Source: Ancylomarina sp. DW003
Lineage (GTDB): Bacteria; Bacteroidota; Bacteroidia; Bacteroidales; Marinifilaceae
DNA length: 64,000 nt
NCBI RefSeq assembly: GCF_029029505.1
Contig: NZ_JAKJSD010000006.1
Span: forward strand, 186,001-250,000
Reading direction: 5' to 3'
This document shows, piece after piece, positions 36,191-45,196 of this stretch; position 1 is the first letter of the stretch, and every line of letters starts with the position of its first letter. The translations under genes and the position numbers were made by a program. The notes under the pieces are model-generated. The model was not told the origin of the DNA, searched no databases, and worked only from the letters and a program-made list of their open reading frames with translations.

Positions 36191-37468
36191 ATGTTAAGAA
36201 AAATTTATTTAGCAATAGCTCTTATTGCTTTCACTTATAGCGTAAAAGCTGAAGGCTATGCCGTAAATGTTCAGGGCGCAAAACAAACCGGTATGGGACA
36301 TGTTGGTGTTGCCATCAACTGGGATGCAAGTAGTATGCAGTTTAATCCTGGGGCACTTGCAACTCTAGATGCAAAATATTCTCTATCTATGGGAGGTAGT
36401 TTAGTTTGGTCAAATACTGATTATACTCACCCTTCAAATTCGGCTTTAAACACTGAAACTGATAACCCAATTGCTACACCATTTTATCTTTATGGATCAG
36501 CTAAATTAAATGATAAATTAGCTGTTGGATTAGCTGTATATACGCCTTTTGGTAGTTCTAATATTTGGGGCGATAACTGGGCAGGTAAATATTTGATTCA
36601 GGAAATTACGATGAAATCCATTTATATCCAACCAACTGTTTCATATAAAGTGAACGATTGGATGTCTGTTGGTGCTGGCTTAAATATCGTTTATGGTGAC
36701 TTTAAATTAAATAAAGCATTTCCTATTATGAATCCTGCAGATGGATCATATATTACTGATGGGGGAGCTGAGTTAAGTGGTAACACAGTAAAATATGGTT
36801 ATAACTTAGGTATCTTCTTACAACCAACTGAAAAACTAAACATTGGTATTTCATACCGTTCTAAAGTTGATATTGAATTAGATGATAGCGAAGGTGAGGG
36901 CGAATTTTCTTTCCCATCAACTGTACCTCCTGCATTAGTTGCCGGGTACAATGCCTTGGGTGTTAAGGATGGTTCTTTCACTGCAACACTTCCATTACCT
37001 GCTAGCTTAAATGTAGGGCTTGCTTATCAGATCGATGAAAAGTGGTTGGTATCTGCTGATGTAAATTTCGTTGAATGGTCTGTTTACAAAAAGCTTGAAT
37101 TTATTTCAAAAGATGCAGCAGCTCTTAATTCTTTAAATAAAAGAGAATGGGATAATTCTATAACCTATAGAATTGGTGCTCAATACTCGGCTAATGAGAA
37201 ATTAGATCTACGTGCTGGTTTTTATTATGACGAAACACCAACAAATGATAAATATTATGCTCCTGAAACTCCTGGCGCGAACAAAATTGGTATAACAGGT
37301 GGTTTTTCTTATTTACTAAATGAGAAGTTCAGTATTGATGCTGCTTTCATTTACTCAAAAGGTGAAAAAAGAAAAGCATTTGATACAAATACAAACTCAC
37401 AAGGTTTTGGTGGTGAATATCAAAATACAGCTTTTATACCAAGCATAGGTATTACTTACAACTTCTAG
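36191..37468 (+). CDS. FadL/TodX-family outer membrane transport protein
   Basis: 425 residues with a signal peptide (first 20, ending VKA). After cleavage, EGYAVNVQGAKQTGMGHVGV is the OmpP1/FadL N-terminal hatch motif, followed by SSMQFNPGALA and a series of aromatic-rich beta strands ending in a C-terminal phenylalanine (GITYNF). FadL proteins move hydrophobic compounds such as long-chain fatty acids across the outer membrane. A terminator lies directly behind the gene; upstream is a 219-bp spacer with no convincing promoter consensus. Confidence 0.93.
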   Translation: MLRKIYLAIALIAFTYSVKAEGYAVNVQGAKQTGMGHVGVAINWDASSMQFNPGALATLDAKYSLSMGGSLVWSNTDYTHPSNSALNTETDNPIATPFYLYGSAKLNDKLAVGLAVYTPFGSSNIWGDNWAGKYLIQEITMKSIYIQPTVSYKVNDWMSVGAGLNIVYGDFKLNKAFPIMNPADGSYITDGGAELSGNTVKYGYNLGIFLQPTEKLNIGISYRSKVDIELDDSEGEGEFSFPSTVPPALVAGYNALGVKDGSFTATLPLPASLNVGLAYQIDEKWLVSADVNFVEWSVYKKLEFISKDAAALNSLNKREWDNSITYRIGAQYSANEKLDLRAGFYYDETPTNDKYYAPETPGANKIGITGGFSYLLNEKFSIDAAFIYSKGEKRKAFDTNTNSQGFGGEYQNTAFIPSIGITYNF

Positions 37469-37489
37469 AAAACTCAACTTCTAGGGAAG

Positions 37490-37517
37490 GAGCTATCTTT
37501 ATGGTAGCTCTTTTTTT
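37490..37517 (+). terminator. Terminator after FadL-type porin
   Basis: GAGCTATC pairs with GGTAGCTC (one T-G pair) around TTTAT, followed by seven T. It reaches the stop codon of the convergent HAD gene. Confidence 0.85.
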
Positions 37518-38349
37518 ATACCCTAATTTTTAGAACATGCTTGATGGCATGAGAAAACCCACTTTCATCAACAGTTTCTGATATGGTATATTTCTCTTTT
37601 AACTCCTTTGGTGCGTTAGCTACAACAAAAGGATATTTACACCATTCCAGCAGATCTAAATCATTATAGTCATTTCCTATTGCCATAGATAAGGACGAAT
37701 CAATATTTAACTCTTCACAAAGCCATTCTGCACCAAAAGCTTTGGAAATATGCTTTGGGAAGATTTCCATCCAAATGGATTCATGATCTAAAGGAGAAGT
37801 TGCTCTAATAATTTTCACATTCTCAAATCTCGATTTCAACTCATTATAACCATTCACACAATTAGAAAGGATAACGATCAGTTGACATGCATCTAAACGA
37901 GTATCTTCAATACAACTTATTGGTTTAGCAAATGGCTTATATAAACTTAAACGTCTGTCAAAATCAGAATTCAAATTTCCTGAACGATAATAAGCAAAAT
38001 GGTGATTATTAGGAATTGGATCTTGAATCATAAAATCAAGCTTCAACTTCATTAATTCAGAAGAAAGTTCATGCACCAAATCAGAATCGAGATGTTGTGA
38101 AAAAATCAACTCTTTCTTTTCCCAATGATAAATTCCTGCTCCCGATGCAAAAATCAAATAATCGATAGGAAAATCTGAAGGAAGTACAGATAATGCCGAA
38201 TAAAGATTTCGACCAGTTGCAATTACTCTGGTAATGCCTTCTTTCTTTAGAGTATCCAGAGTATTCAGATCAGTTTCACTTATTTTGCCTTGAGCCGGTA
38301 AAAGCGTTCCATCCAAATCAGTAATTACAATTTTAAGCTTCTTGTTCAT
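37516..38349 (-). CDS. HAD-IIB (Cof-type) phosphatase
   Basis: 277 residues. Motif I DLDGTLLPAQGKIS (nucleophile Asp near residue 11), motif II IATGRNLYSAL, a C2-type cap in the middle, and motif III/IV MAIGNDYNDLDLLEWC near 215, as in Cof/YbiV-type enzymes that dephosphorylate sugar phosphates or pyridoxal phosphate. The substrate is not predictable. Its start lies about 135 bp downstream of glmS in the same orientation, with the glmS terminator between. Confidence 0.9.
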   Translation of the reverse strand: MNKKLKIVITDLDGTLLPAQGKISETDLNTLDTLKKEGITRVIATGRNLYSALSVLPSDFPIDYLIFASGAGIYHWEKKELIFSQHLDSDLVHELSSELMKLKLDFMIQDPIPNNHHFAYYRSGNLNSDFDRRLSLYKPFAKPISCIEDTRLDACQLIVILSNCVNGYNELKSRFENVKIIRATSPLDHESIWMEIFPKHISKAFGAEWLCEELNIDSSLSMAIGNDYNDLDLLEWCKYPFVVANAPKELKEKYTISETVDESGFSHAIKHVLKIRV

Positions 38350-38430
38350 ATTTTACCTTTCTTAAAAATCAAAATCTAAGATAAAGAATTAGTTTGGCTA
38401 AATAATAAGAGAAAACGAAAGTCTTGATCA

Positions 38431-38460
38431 AAAAAAAGCGACACCCTTAGGTATCGCTTT
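38431..38460 (-). terminator. Terminator after glmS
   Basis: On the minus strand AAAGCGATACC pairs with GGTGTCGCTTT (one mismatch) around a 4-nt loop and runs into eight T. It lies 24 bp after the glmS stop. Confidence 0.88.
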
Positions 38461-38483
38461 TAAATCTATCTATATGATATTTT

Positions 38484-40319
38484 TTATTCTACTGTAACAG
38501 ACTTTGCCAAGTTTCTTGGCTGATCCACATTACAACCTCTCAATACCGCAATGTAGTATGAAATCAATTGGAATGGAATAACTGTCAACAATGGAGCCAA
38601 AGCCTCTAATGTTTCCGGAATTTCAATCACATGATCAGCCATTCCTGTTATCACAGTATCACCTTCGGTAACAATTGCAATAACATGACCTTTACGAGCT
38701 TTCACTTCCTGAATATTACTTACAATCTTCTCGTAAGATTTATCTTTGGTCGCTGCTACAAAAACAGGCATTTGCTCATCGATAAGAGCAATAGGACCAT
38801 GTTTCATCTCAGCCGCAGGATACCCCTCTGCGTGGATGTAAGAAATCTCTTTCAACTTAAGAGCTCCTTCCAATGCAACCGGGAAAAGATAACCTCTTCC
38901 TAAATATAATGCATTAGTTGACTCAACATATTTTGTAGAAAGCTCTTTTATAGCTTCACTCTTATCCAGAATAGTTTGAATCTTCTCTGGTAAGCAAGCT
39001 AGTTCGTCAATATGTTTCTCGTACTCTTCCTTAGAAAGTGTGCCTTTTCTATAACCAACTAACATAGCCATCATAGTCAAAACAGTTACCTGTGCAGTAA
39101 ATGCTTTAGTTGATGCAACACCAATCTCCGGTCCGGCATGTGTATAAACACCTGCATCAGTATTTCTAGGAATACTAGAACCAACAACATTACAAATACC
39201 CAAAACTGTTGCTCCAGCTTGCTTAGCAAGGTTGATAGCAGCTAAAGTATCAGCTGTCTCACCACTTTGACTAATTGCCAATACAATATCGTCCTTATAA
39301 ATAACTGGATTTCTATATCGGAATTCTGAAGCATATTCAACTTCAACCGGAACTCTGGCAAACTCTTCAAATAGGTATTCACCTACCATTCCTGCATGCC
39401 ACGAAGTACCACAACCAATAATAAGGATGCGACGCGCTTCAACTAATTTTGGAATAACTTCCTGTATACCTCCTAAAAAGAGTTCCTTAGATTTAGGTAT
39501 AACACGCCCACGGAAAGTATCTTTAATAGATTGAGTTTGTTCGAAGATCTCCTTTAACATGAAGTGTTCGTAACCATTCTTCTCAATTTGTTCAATATCC
39601 AAATCTAATTCTTGAATATGCGGTGTTAATTTGTCGTTGTGAATTGTTTTTAAAGTCAACTCATCACGACTAATGATAGCAACATCATCATCGTTTAAGT
39701 ATATTACACTTTGAGTATATTCAATAATAGGCGTTGCATCAGAAGCTAAAAAGTACTCCCCTTTTCCAACACCAATTACAAGTGGGCTACCTTTACGAGC
39801 AGCAACCAATTGATCTGGCTCATCTTCACAAATTACCACTAATCCATAAGCACCAACTACTTTTGATAGAGCTAAACGTACTGCCATTTCAGCAGTAACA
39901 TTCCCTTTTAAGTATATATACTCAATTAGGTTAGCTAAAACTTCAGTATCGGTATCACTCTCAAATTTATAACCTCTACGAATTAGTTTTTCCTTTAATG
40001 GAGCATAATTCTCAATAATCCCATTGTGAATAATTACAAACTTATTATTCATCGAACGGTGAGGATGAGCATTCTGATCGTTAGGCTCACCATGTGTTGC
40101 CCAACGTGTATGACCAATACCTATATGTCCGGAAGTATCCAGACCAGAAACATGATTTTCTAAATCCTGAACTTTTCCTTTACATTTAAAAACATTCGTT
40201 GTTTCAGTTCTAAGAGCAATTCCTGCAGAATCGTAACCTCTATACTCAAGTCTTTTCAATCCATTTACCAGAATAGGATAAGCATCCCTTTTTCCAATAT
40301 ATCCAACTATTCCACACAT
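38484..40319 (-). CDS. glmS: Glutamine--fructose-6-phosphate aminotransferase
   Basis: 611 residues, full length. The N-terminal glutaminase starts MCGIVGYIG, so Cys2 becomes the nucleophile after Met removal; GHTRWATHGEP follows. Two SIS isomerase domains (about 285-425 and 460-600) contain GTSWHAGMVG, SQSGETADTLAA and the C-terminal DQPRNLAKSVTVE. It makes glucosamine-6-phosphate, the entry to peptidoglycan and LPS amino sugars. A consensus promoter and a 110-nt leader with a small hairpin precede it. No glmS-ribozyme-like leader is visible. Confidence 0.97.
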   Translation of the reverse strand: MCGIVGYIGKRDAYPILVNGLKRLEYRGYDSAGIALRTETTNVFKCKGKVQDLENHVSGLDTSGHIGIGHTRWATHGEPNDQNAHPHRSMNNKFVIIHNGIIENYAPLKEKLIRRGYKFESDTDTEVLANLIEYIYLKGNVTAEMAVRLALSKVVGAYGLVVICEDEPDQLVAARKGSPLVIGVGKGEYFLASDATPIIEYTQSVIYLNDDDVAIISRDELTLKTIHNDKLTPHIQELDLDIEQIEKNGYEHFMLKEIFEQTQSIKDTFRGRVIPKSKELFLGGIQEVIPKLVEARRILIIGCGTSWHAGMVGEYLFEEFARVPVEVEYASEFRYRNPVIYKDDIVLAISQSGETADTLAAINLAKQAGATVLGICNVVGSSIPRNTDAGVYTHAGPEIGVASTKAFTAQVTVLTMMAMLVGYRKGTLSKEEYEKHIDELACLPEKIQTILDKSEAIKELSTKYVESTNALYLGRGYLFPVALEGALKLKEISYIHAEGYPAAEMKHGPIALIDEQMPVFVAATKDKSYEKIVSNIQEVKARKGHVIAIVTEGDTVITGMADHVIEIPETLEALAPLLTVIPFQLISYYIAVLRGCNVDQPRNLAKSVTVE

Positions 40320-40439
40320 AGTATAAATATTTTTTAAGGTTCCAATTTTAGGACTAAAGTCCCTATTTCTTTTATCAATTAATCTGAAACTAAAGGGAGT
40401 AAAAAACCTTTTGTTTCAGCAAATAATCATAATTTCATT

Positions 40440-40471
40440 CAAATATACTCGAAGGATTTTTCACAAGCAAA
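40440..40471 (-). promoter_or_regulatory. Promoter of glmS
   Basis: On the minus strand TTTG (40471-40468), a 20-bp spacer and TATATTTG (40447-40440) match the Bacteroidota consensus. The leader of about 115 nt contains a small hairpin (AGGGACT/AGTCCTA type) at 40349-40363. Confidence 0.7.
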
Positions 40472-40482
40472 AATAAACTGCC

Positions 40483-40526
40483 TAAAAAAAAAGTGAGTCT
40501 CTAACAAACGTTAAAAACTCACCTTT
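40483..40526 (-). terminator. Terminator after the glycogen-synthase-like gene
   Basis: On the minus strand GGTGAGT pairs with ACTCAC over a long AT-rich loop and is followed by nine T. It ends the gene stopping at 40549 and adjoins the glmS promoter. Confidence 0.65.
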
Positions 40527-40548
40527 TAGTATTTTTTTTAATGCTTAA

Positions 40549-41358
40549 TTATTCAGTAACCAAGCTATCGTATAGTTCAGAGTAAGCCTGAACATACTCT
40601 TCTCCATTCTTATATTCCATAAAGGTCTTTCCTGAAGATTTAGCATATGCCAGAAGATCTTCATTTATTGATTCACTTCCCATAATAACAGCATCAGACC
40701 AATCAATAGCCAATTTGTTAATTGCTAAATAGTCAGCATTTTCAAGAATCTTTACATCTTCAGATTCAACACCTTCTATAAGTGATTTCTCTGCAAAATC
40801 TTTGCTAAATGTTGATGAGAACTCATCATTATACATTGAGAATACAACTTTAGTATCGGTGAACAATGGGTCCTCGTTGAATGCTTTTTTAAGATATAAT
40901 GGTAAAAGTCCGGTAAACCATCCTTGACAATGAACCACATCCGGAGCCCAACGTAGTTTCTTCACAGTTTCTAAAACACCACGTGCGAAGAAAATAGCTC
41001 TCTCATCATTATCAGTAAAAGCCTGACCTTCATCATCAAGTAATACTTTCTTACGATGGAAGTAATCTTCGTTGTCGATAAAATAAACCTGCATTCGCGC
41101 AGCCTGAATTGAAGCAACCTTTATAATCAATGGGTGATCGGTATCATCAATAATCAAATTCATACCTGATAAACGAATAACCTCGTGTAGCTGATTTCTT
41201 CTTTCGTTGATACAGCCATATCTTGGCATAAATGTTCTTATTTCTTTTCCTTTTTCTTGGATTCCTTGTGGCAAATGTCTTCCGACTTTAGACATCTCAG
41301 ATTCAGGAAGGTAAGGCATTATCTCTTGTGATACAAAAAGTACTTTAGTCTTTTCCAT
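40549..41358 (-). CDS. Glycogen/starch synthase N-terminal-domain protein
   Basis: 269 residues covering only the N-terminal half of a GT5 glycogen synthase: VLFVSQEIMPYLPESEMSKV at the start, RTFMPRYG, and the DVVHCQGWFTGLLPLYLKK motif. The C-terminal GT-B lobe, which holds most of the ADP-glucose site in GlgA, is absent. Full-length GlgA is near 480 residues. Short forms beside panC are known to me in Bacteroidota, so this is probably a family trait rather than a pseudogene; the frame is intact. Its substrate and activity are uncertain. Divergent from panC. Confidence 0.8.
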   Translation of the reverse strand: MEKTKVLFVSQEIMPYLPESEMSKVGRHLPQGIQEKGKEIRTFMPRYGCINERRNQLHEVIRLSGMNLIIDDTDHPLIIKVASIQAARMQVYFIDNEDYFHRKKVLLDDEGQAFTDNDERAIFFARGVLETVKKLRWAPDVVHCQGWFTGLLPLYLKKAFNEDPLFTDTKVVFSMYNDEFSSTFSKDFAEKSLIEGVESEDVKILENADYLAINKLAIDWSDAVIMGSESINEDLLAYAKSSGKTFMEYKNGEEYVQAYSELYDSLVTE

Positions 41359-41667
41359 GTGATCGCTTATATTGTAATACAGATTATCCGTGCAAAATTA
41401 AGAAAATAATTTGTAATACTTCTACTTAAGCGTATCTAAAACGTCTAGTGTACAATTAAATGACCTCTTATTGGATTTCGTATTTATTAATTTTATTTAT
41501 TTGCACTTCCATTCAGGTTGATTTTTAAACAAAAAAAAATCATTTCTACCTGACTGATAATCTAATAATGAGACTAATAACTAACTTATTGTTATCGAAT
41601 AATCATTTTTTTTATTGGATATAAATAACATGTAAAGTTGCCTGTATATTGGGCAAGAGAAAAAATA
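41359..41667. other. Divergent spacer glycogen-synthase-like gene / panC
   Basis: About 310 bp of very AT-rich sequence. Apart from the minus-strand -7 box I find no clear plus-strand promoter, terminator, repeat or small gene. Confidence 0.4.
41393..41400 (-). promoter_or_regulatory. Candidate -7 box for the glycogen-synthase-like gene
   Basis: On the minus strand TAATTTTG matches TAnnTTTG, 35 bp upstream of the start codon; no TTTG at -33 is seen. Confidence 0.4.
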
Positions 41668-42510
41668 ATGATGCAAATAGTTAAATTAATTGCTGAAACA
41701 CGTTCTATTATCGGTCAACATAAAGCCGATGGGAAACGTATTGGTTTTGTTCCAACTATGGGAGCTCTTCACAAAGGACACTTGTCTTTAGTTGAACAAT
41801 CGAAAGAAAACAACGATATAACTGTTGTAAGTATCTTTGTAAATCCTACTCAATTTAATAATCCTAATGATTTAAAAACTTATCCTCGAATCTTAGATAA
41901 GGATCTGGAAATGTTATCTGAATTCGAACCAGATTTAATCTTTATTCCAGAAGTTGAGGAAGTTTATCCGGAGCCTGATACACGTATTTTTGACTTTGGT
42001 GAGCTTGAACAGGTAATGGAAGGGAAAAATCGTCCGGGGCATTTTAATGGTGTTGCACAGGTTGTGAGCAAACTTTTCAGCTATATTAATCCTGATAATG
42101 CCTATTTTGGACAAAAAGATTTCCAACAAGTTGCTGTTATTAAGCAGATGACAAAAAATCTTAAACTAGACATAAATATAGTACCATGTCCCATTATTAG
42201 AGAGGTAGATGGACTAGCAATGAGTTCAAGGAATATGCTACTTTCAGAACTTGAACGAAAAAATGCTGGAAAAATATCTGAAACTTTATTTAAAGCTTGT
42301 AACTTAGTGCCCGATTTTGGCGTATCCCAATTAAAAGAGTGGGTTGTAACCGAGATTAATAATAATGCTTATCTGGAAGTTGAATACTTTGAGATTGTTG
42401 ATGATACGAGTTTAAAATCCATTGAAAAATGGGAAGATTCGAATAATCGAATTGCTTGTATCACTGTTCAAGTAGGAAAAGTGAGACTAATAGATAATAT
42501 TTCTTTATAA
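41668..42510 (+). CDS. panC: Pantothenate synthetase
   Basis: 280 residues. The nucleotidyltransferase signature is TMGALHKGHLSLVEQSK (HxGH) near residue 36, with FVNPTQFNNPNDL and GQKDFQQVAVIKQM further on, and the KMSKS-like MSSRNMLLS near 190. It condenses pantoate with beta-alanine, the last step of pantothenate synthesis. Followed at 18 bp by panD, which supplies the beta-alanine, so they form an operon. ATG at 41668 or 41671; the upstream TTG (41638) is unlikely. Confidence 0.96.
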   Translation: MMQIVKLIAETRSIIGQHKADGKRIGFVPTMGALHKGHLSLVEQSKENNDITVVSIFVNPTQFNNPNDLKTYPRILDKDLEMLSEFEPDLIFIPEVEEVYPEPDTRIFDFGELEQVMEGKNRPGHFNGVAQVVSKLFSYINPDNAYFGQKDFQQVAVIKQMTKNLKLDINIVPCPIIREVDGLAMSSRNMLLSELERKNAGKISETLFKACNLVPDFGVSQLKEWVVTEINNNAYLEVEYFEIVDDTSLKSIEKWEDSNNRIACITVQVGKVRLIDNISL

Positions 42511-42528
42511 TATTTAGTTTTAAGCGAC

Positions 42529-42879
42529 ATGTATATTGAAGTTTGCAAATCGAAGATTCACAAAGCATCGGTAACCAGTGCGAATCTACAATATGTTGGA
42601 TCAGTAACCATTGACGAAGATTTAATGGATGCAGCCAACCTTATTGAAAACGAAAAAGTGCAGATTGTTAACGTTAACAATGGCGAGCGCCTGGAAACCT
42701 ATATCATCCGGGGAGAAAGAGGTTCTGGCACTATTTGTTTAAATGGTCCTGCTGCTCGTAAGTGCGCTGTAGGCGATGTGGTAATTATCATTTCTTATGC
42801 CTCAATGGAATTTGAAGAAGCTAAGACTTGGGAACCTGCTTTGGTTTTCCCCGATACTGAAACCAATAAATTGATCTAG
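42529..42879 (+). CDS. panD: Aspartate 1-decarboxylase
   Basis: 116 residues, a proenzyme. The self-cleavage site is [12 protein letters not shown]; cleavage between Gly24 and Ser25 would create the pyruvoyl cofactor. Other family landmarks are [17 protein letters not shown] and [11 protein letters not shown]. It makes beta-alanine for PanC. The panC-panD pair ends in a terminator at 42902-42930. Confidence 0.96.
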   Translation: MYIEVCKSKIHKASVTSANLQYVGSVTIDEDLMDAANLIENEKVQIVNVNNGERLETYIIRGERGSGTICLNGPAARKCAVGDVVIIISYASMEFEEAKTWEPALVFPDTETNKLI

Positions 42880-42901
42880 AAAATCAATTTAAGATACACA
42901 C

Positions 42902-42930
42902 AAGGCTGTTCGTTTAGAGCAGCCTTTTTT
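42902..42930 (+). terminator. Terminator of panCD
   Basis: AAGGCTG pairs with CAGCCTT with a short inner pairing; followed by TTTTT. It lies 22 bp after the panD stop. Confidence 0.85.
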
Positions 42931-43015
42931 CTTTGGTGTCCATAGCTATAATGATTAACTTCCCCTGAATTTTAAAATTAACTTGAATCATCTGATTCAA
43001 TTCTTCAAAAAAAAT

Positions 43016-43513
43016 ATGAACAAGCTCGAAATAATAAAGAACAAAATATTTACCGATAAAAACGATGCATTCGCGACTTTGCAAACCTGGCGATTTAAAG
43101 AGGAGAAAATTGTTTTTACAAACGGCTGTTTTGATATTGTACATCGCGGTCATTTGGAATACTTAGCAGAAGCTTCAAACCTGGGGCATAAATTGGTCAT
43201 GGGATTAAATACAGATGCTTCAGTTCAACGATTGAAAGGTCCTAACCGCCCTATTAACGATGAGTATTCTCGTGCTTTACTTCTTGCATCTTTAGGTTTT
43301 ATCGATATGGTTGTGTTCTTCGATGAAGAAACGCCTTACGATTTGATTAAGTTTATTCAACCAGACATATTAGTTAAAGGAAGCGATTACAATGCTGAAG
43401 ATATTGTTGGTTACGATATCGTAAAAGCCAAGGGTGGTGAGATTATTACTTTAGATTTTATCGAAGGGTTTTCTTCAACCGGAATCATTAATAAAATCAT
43501 CAACACTCACTAA
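43016..43513 (+). CDS. D-glycero-beta-D-manno-heptose 1-phosphate adenylyltransferase
   Basis: 165 residues, equivalent to the C-terminal domain of HldE (RfaE2). The signature is FTNGCFDIVHRGHLEYL (HxGH at about 48-51), then KLVMGLNTDASVQRLKGPNR and the C-terminal GFSSTGIINKI. It activates heptose-1-phosphate with ATP for LPS core heptose. Bacteroidota often split the HldE kinase and adenylyltransferase; the kinase is not in this window. ATG at 43016; an upstream TTG in frame at 42983 is not used. Confidence 0.93.
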   Translation: MNKLEIIKNKIFTDKNDAFATLQTWRFKEEKIVFTNGCFDIVHRGHLEYLAEASNLGHKLVMGLNTDASVQRLKGPNRPINDEYSRALLLASLGFIDMVVFFDEETPYDLIKFIQPDILVKGSDYNAEDIVGYDIVKAKGGEIITLDFIEGFSSTGIINKIINTH

Positions 43514-43586
43514 CAAAATATTGATTTAAGATTTACGGATGACCTTCTTTATCCTTTTCCACTTTAACCTTAATCCTTAACCAACT

Positions 43587-44957
43587 ATGCCTCCAAAAAC
43601 TAAAACAGCTTTTTTCTGTCAGAATTGTGGTGTTGAATCGCCCAAATGGGTTGGTAAATGTCCATCGTGTAACGAATGGAATACCTTTGTTGAAGAGGTT
43701 ATTGTAAAAGCGAATCCGAAGCAAACCGTCGGAACGAACGGACAAGCACCCAATAAACCACAAAAAATATCTGAAATTGTTACGTCGGAGGAAAAACGTT
43801 ACGATACTCAAAATGCAGAGCTTAACCGAGTTTTGGGTGGAGGGCTTGTGCCGGGGTCAATGGTTCTTATTGGAGGAGAACCAGGTATCGGGAAATCAAC
43901 CCTCGCCTTACAGATTGCTTTACACTTAAAAAACCGTACAACGCTTTATATTTCCGGCGAGGAAAGTGCTCAGCAGATTAAACTTCGAGGAAACAGATTA
44001 AAATCGGATAATGATAAGTGTTTAATCGTAAGTGAAACATCAATGGAGAATATTTTTTCTCACATCAAAAACACCAAACCTGATGTTTTAGTCATTGATT
44101 CCATTCAAACCTTAGGCACACAAAATATTGACTCAGCACCCGGATCTATCTCTCAAATTAGAGAATGTACCACTCAGTTGTTACACTTTGCAAAAGAATC
44201 ATCGGTTCCTGTCCTGTTGATTGGACATATAACCAAGGATGGAAACTTGGCTGGTCCAAAAATTTTAGAACATATTGTCGATACAGTCTTGCAATTCGAG
44301 GGCGATCAAAATCATATGTACCGTATTCTTCGCGCAACTAAAAACCGTTTTGGATCAACTTCTGAAATGGGTATTTACGAGATGCGTAGCGATGGTTTGA
44401 GAGAAGTCAGCAATCCATCTGAACTTCTGCTTTCGTCAAACGAAGAGAGTTTGAGTGGTGTTGCAATCTCTGCATCGATGGAAGGTATGCGCCCTTTCCT
44501 TATCGAAGTACAAGCCTTAGTGAGTACTGCCGCTTATGGCACACCACAACGCTCGTCAACAGGTTTCGACCTTAGGCGATTAAATATGTTACTGGCTGTT
44601 TTAGAGAAGCGTGCAGGCTTCCGAATCGGAACCAAAGATGTTTTCTTAAATATTGCAGGTGGTATCAAAGTCAACGACCCCGCTATCGATTTAGCTGTGA
44701 TTATTGCCGTTCTTTCATCGAGTATGGATATATCACTTCCAAAGGAGGTTTGCTTTGCAGGAGAAATTGGCTTATCGAGTGAAATTCGACCTGTTAACCG
44801 AATCGATCAACGAATTTCGGAAGCTGAAAAGCTTGGGTTCAAACATATCTTTATTCCTAAAAATAATTCTAAGGGATTAGATACTTCAAAGTTTAAAATC
44901 AAAATTCACTTTGTCAGTAAAGTTGGACAAGTCTTCCAAACCTTGTTCAAGCAATAA
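43587..44957 (+). CDS. radA: DNA repair protein RadA
   Basis: 456 residues. A C4 zinc finger opens the protein (CQNCGVESPKWVGKCPSCNEW), followed by the RecA-like ATPase core with Walker A GGEPGIGKSTLALQ near 96, the RadA-specific KNRFGSTSEMGIYEM motif near 250, and a Lon-protease-like C-terminal domain (about 280-450, GGIKVNDPAIDLAVIIAV). It helps branch migration during recombinational repair. A terminator follows. Confidence 0.96.
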   Translation: MPPKTKTAFFCQNCGVESPKWVGKCPSCNEWNTFVEEVIVKANPKQTVGTNGQAPNKPQKISEIVTSEEKRYDTQNAELNRVLGGGLVPGSMVLIGGEPGIGKSTLALQIALHLKNRTTLYISGEESAQQIKLRGNRLKSDNDKCLIVSETSMENIFSHIKNTKPDVLVIDSIQTLGTQNIDSAPGSISQIRECTTQLLHFAKESSVPVLLIGHITKDGNLAGPKILEHIVDTVLQFEGDQNHMYRILRATKNRFGSTSEMGIYEMRSDGLREVSNPSELLLSSNEESLSGVAISASMEGMRPFLIEVQALVSTAAYGTPQRSSTGFDLRRLNMLLAVLEKRAGFRIGTKDVFLNIAGGIKVNDPAIDLAVIIAVLSSSMDISLPKEVCFAGEIGLSSEIRPVNRIDQRISEAEKLGFKHIFIPKNNSKGLDTSKFKIKIHFVSKVGQVFQTLFKQ

Positions 44958-44968
44958 ATACATTTCAT

Positions 44969-45007
44969 AAAAAGGCTTCAAGCACAATGCTCGAAGCCTT
45001 TTTTATT
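44969..45007 (+). terminator. Terminator after radA
   Basis: AAAAGGCTTC-A-AGC pairs with GCT-C-GAAGCCTTTT around ACAAT, followed by T. It lies about 12 bp after the radA stop. Confidence 0.88.
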
Positions 45008-45196
45008 TTTAATTATTCACATAATTACACAATTTCCAGGATTATAAGAATTTACATTCTTCGAGAATGAAGTTTTATAGACATTGAATTTATAAACTCA
45101 TTCAAGTGCTTCTCCCCAAATAAATATGTCAATTATGCGAATTATGTCATTTTGTGCATTTTATCTTTTAAGAAGGTCAAATACACGTTTTAAAAA

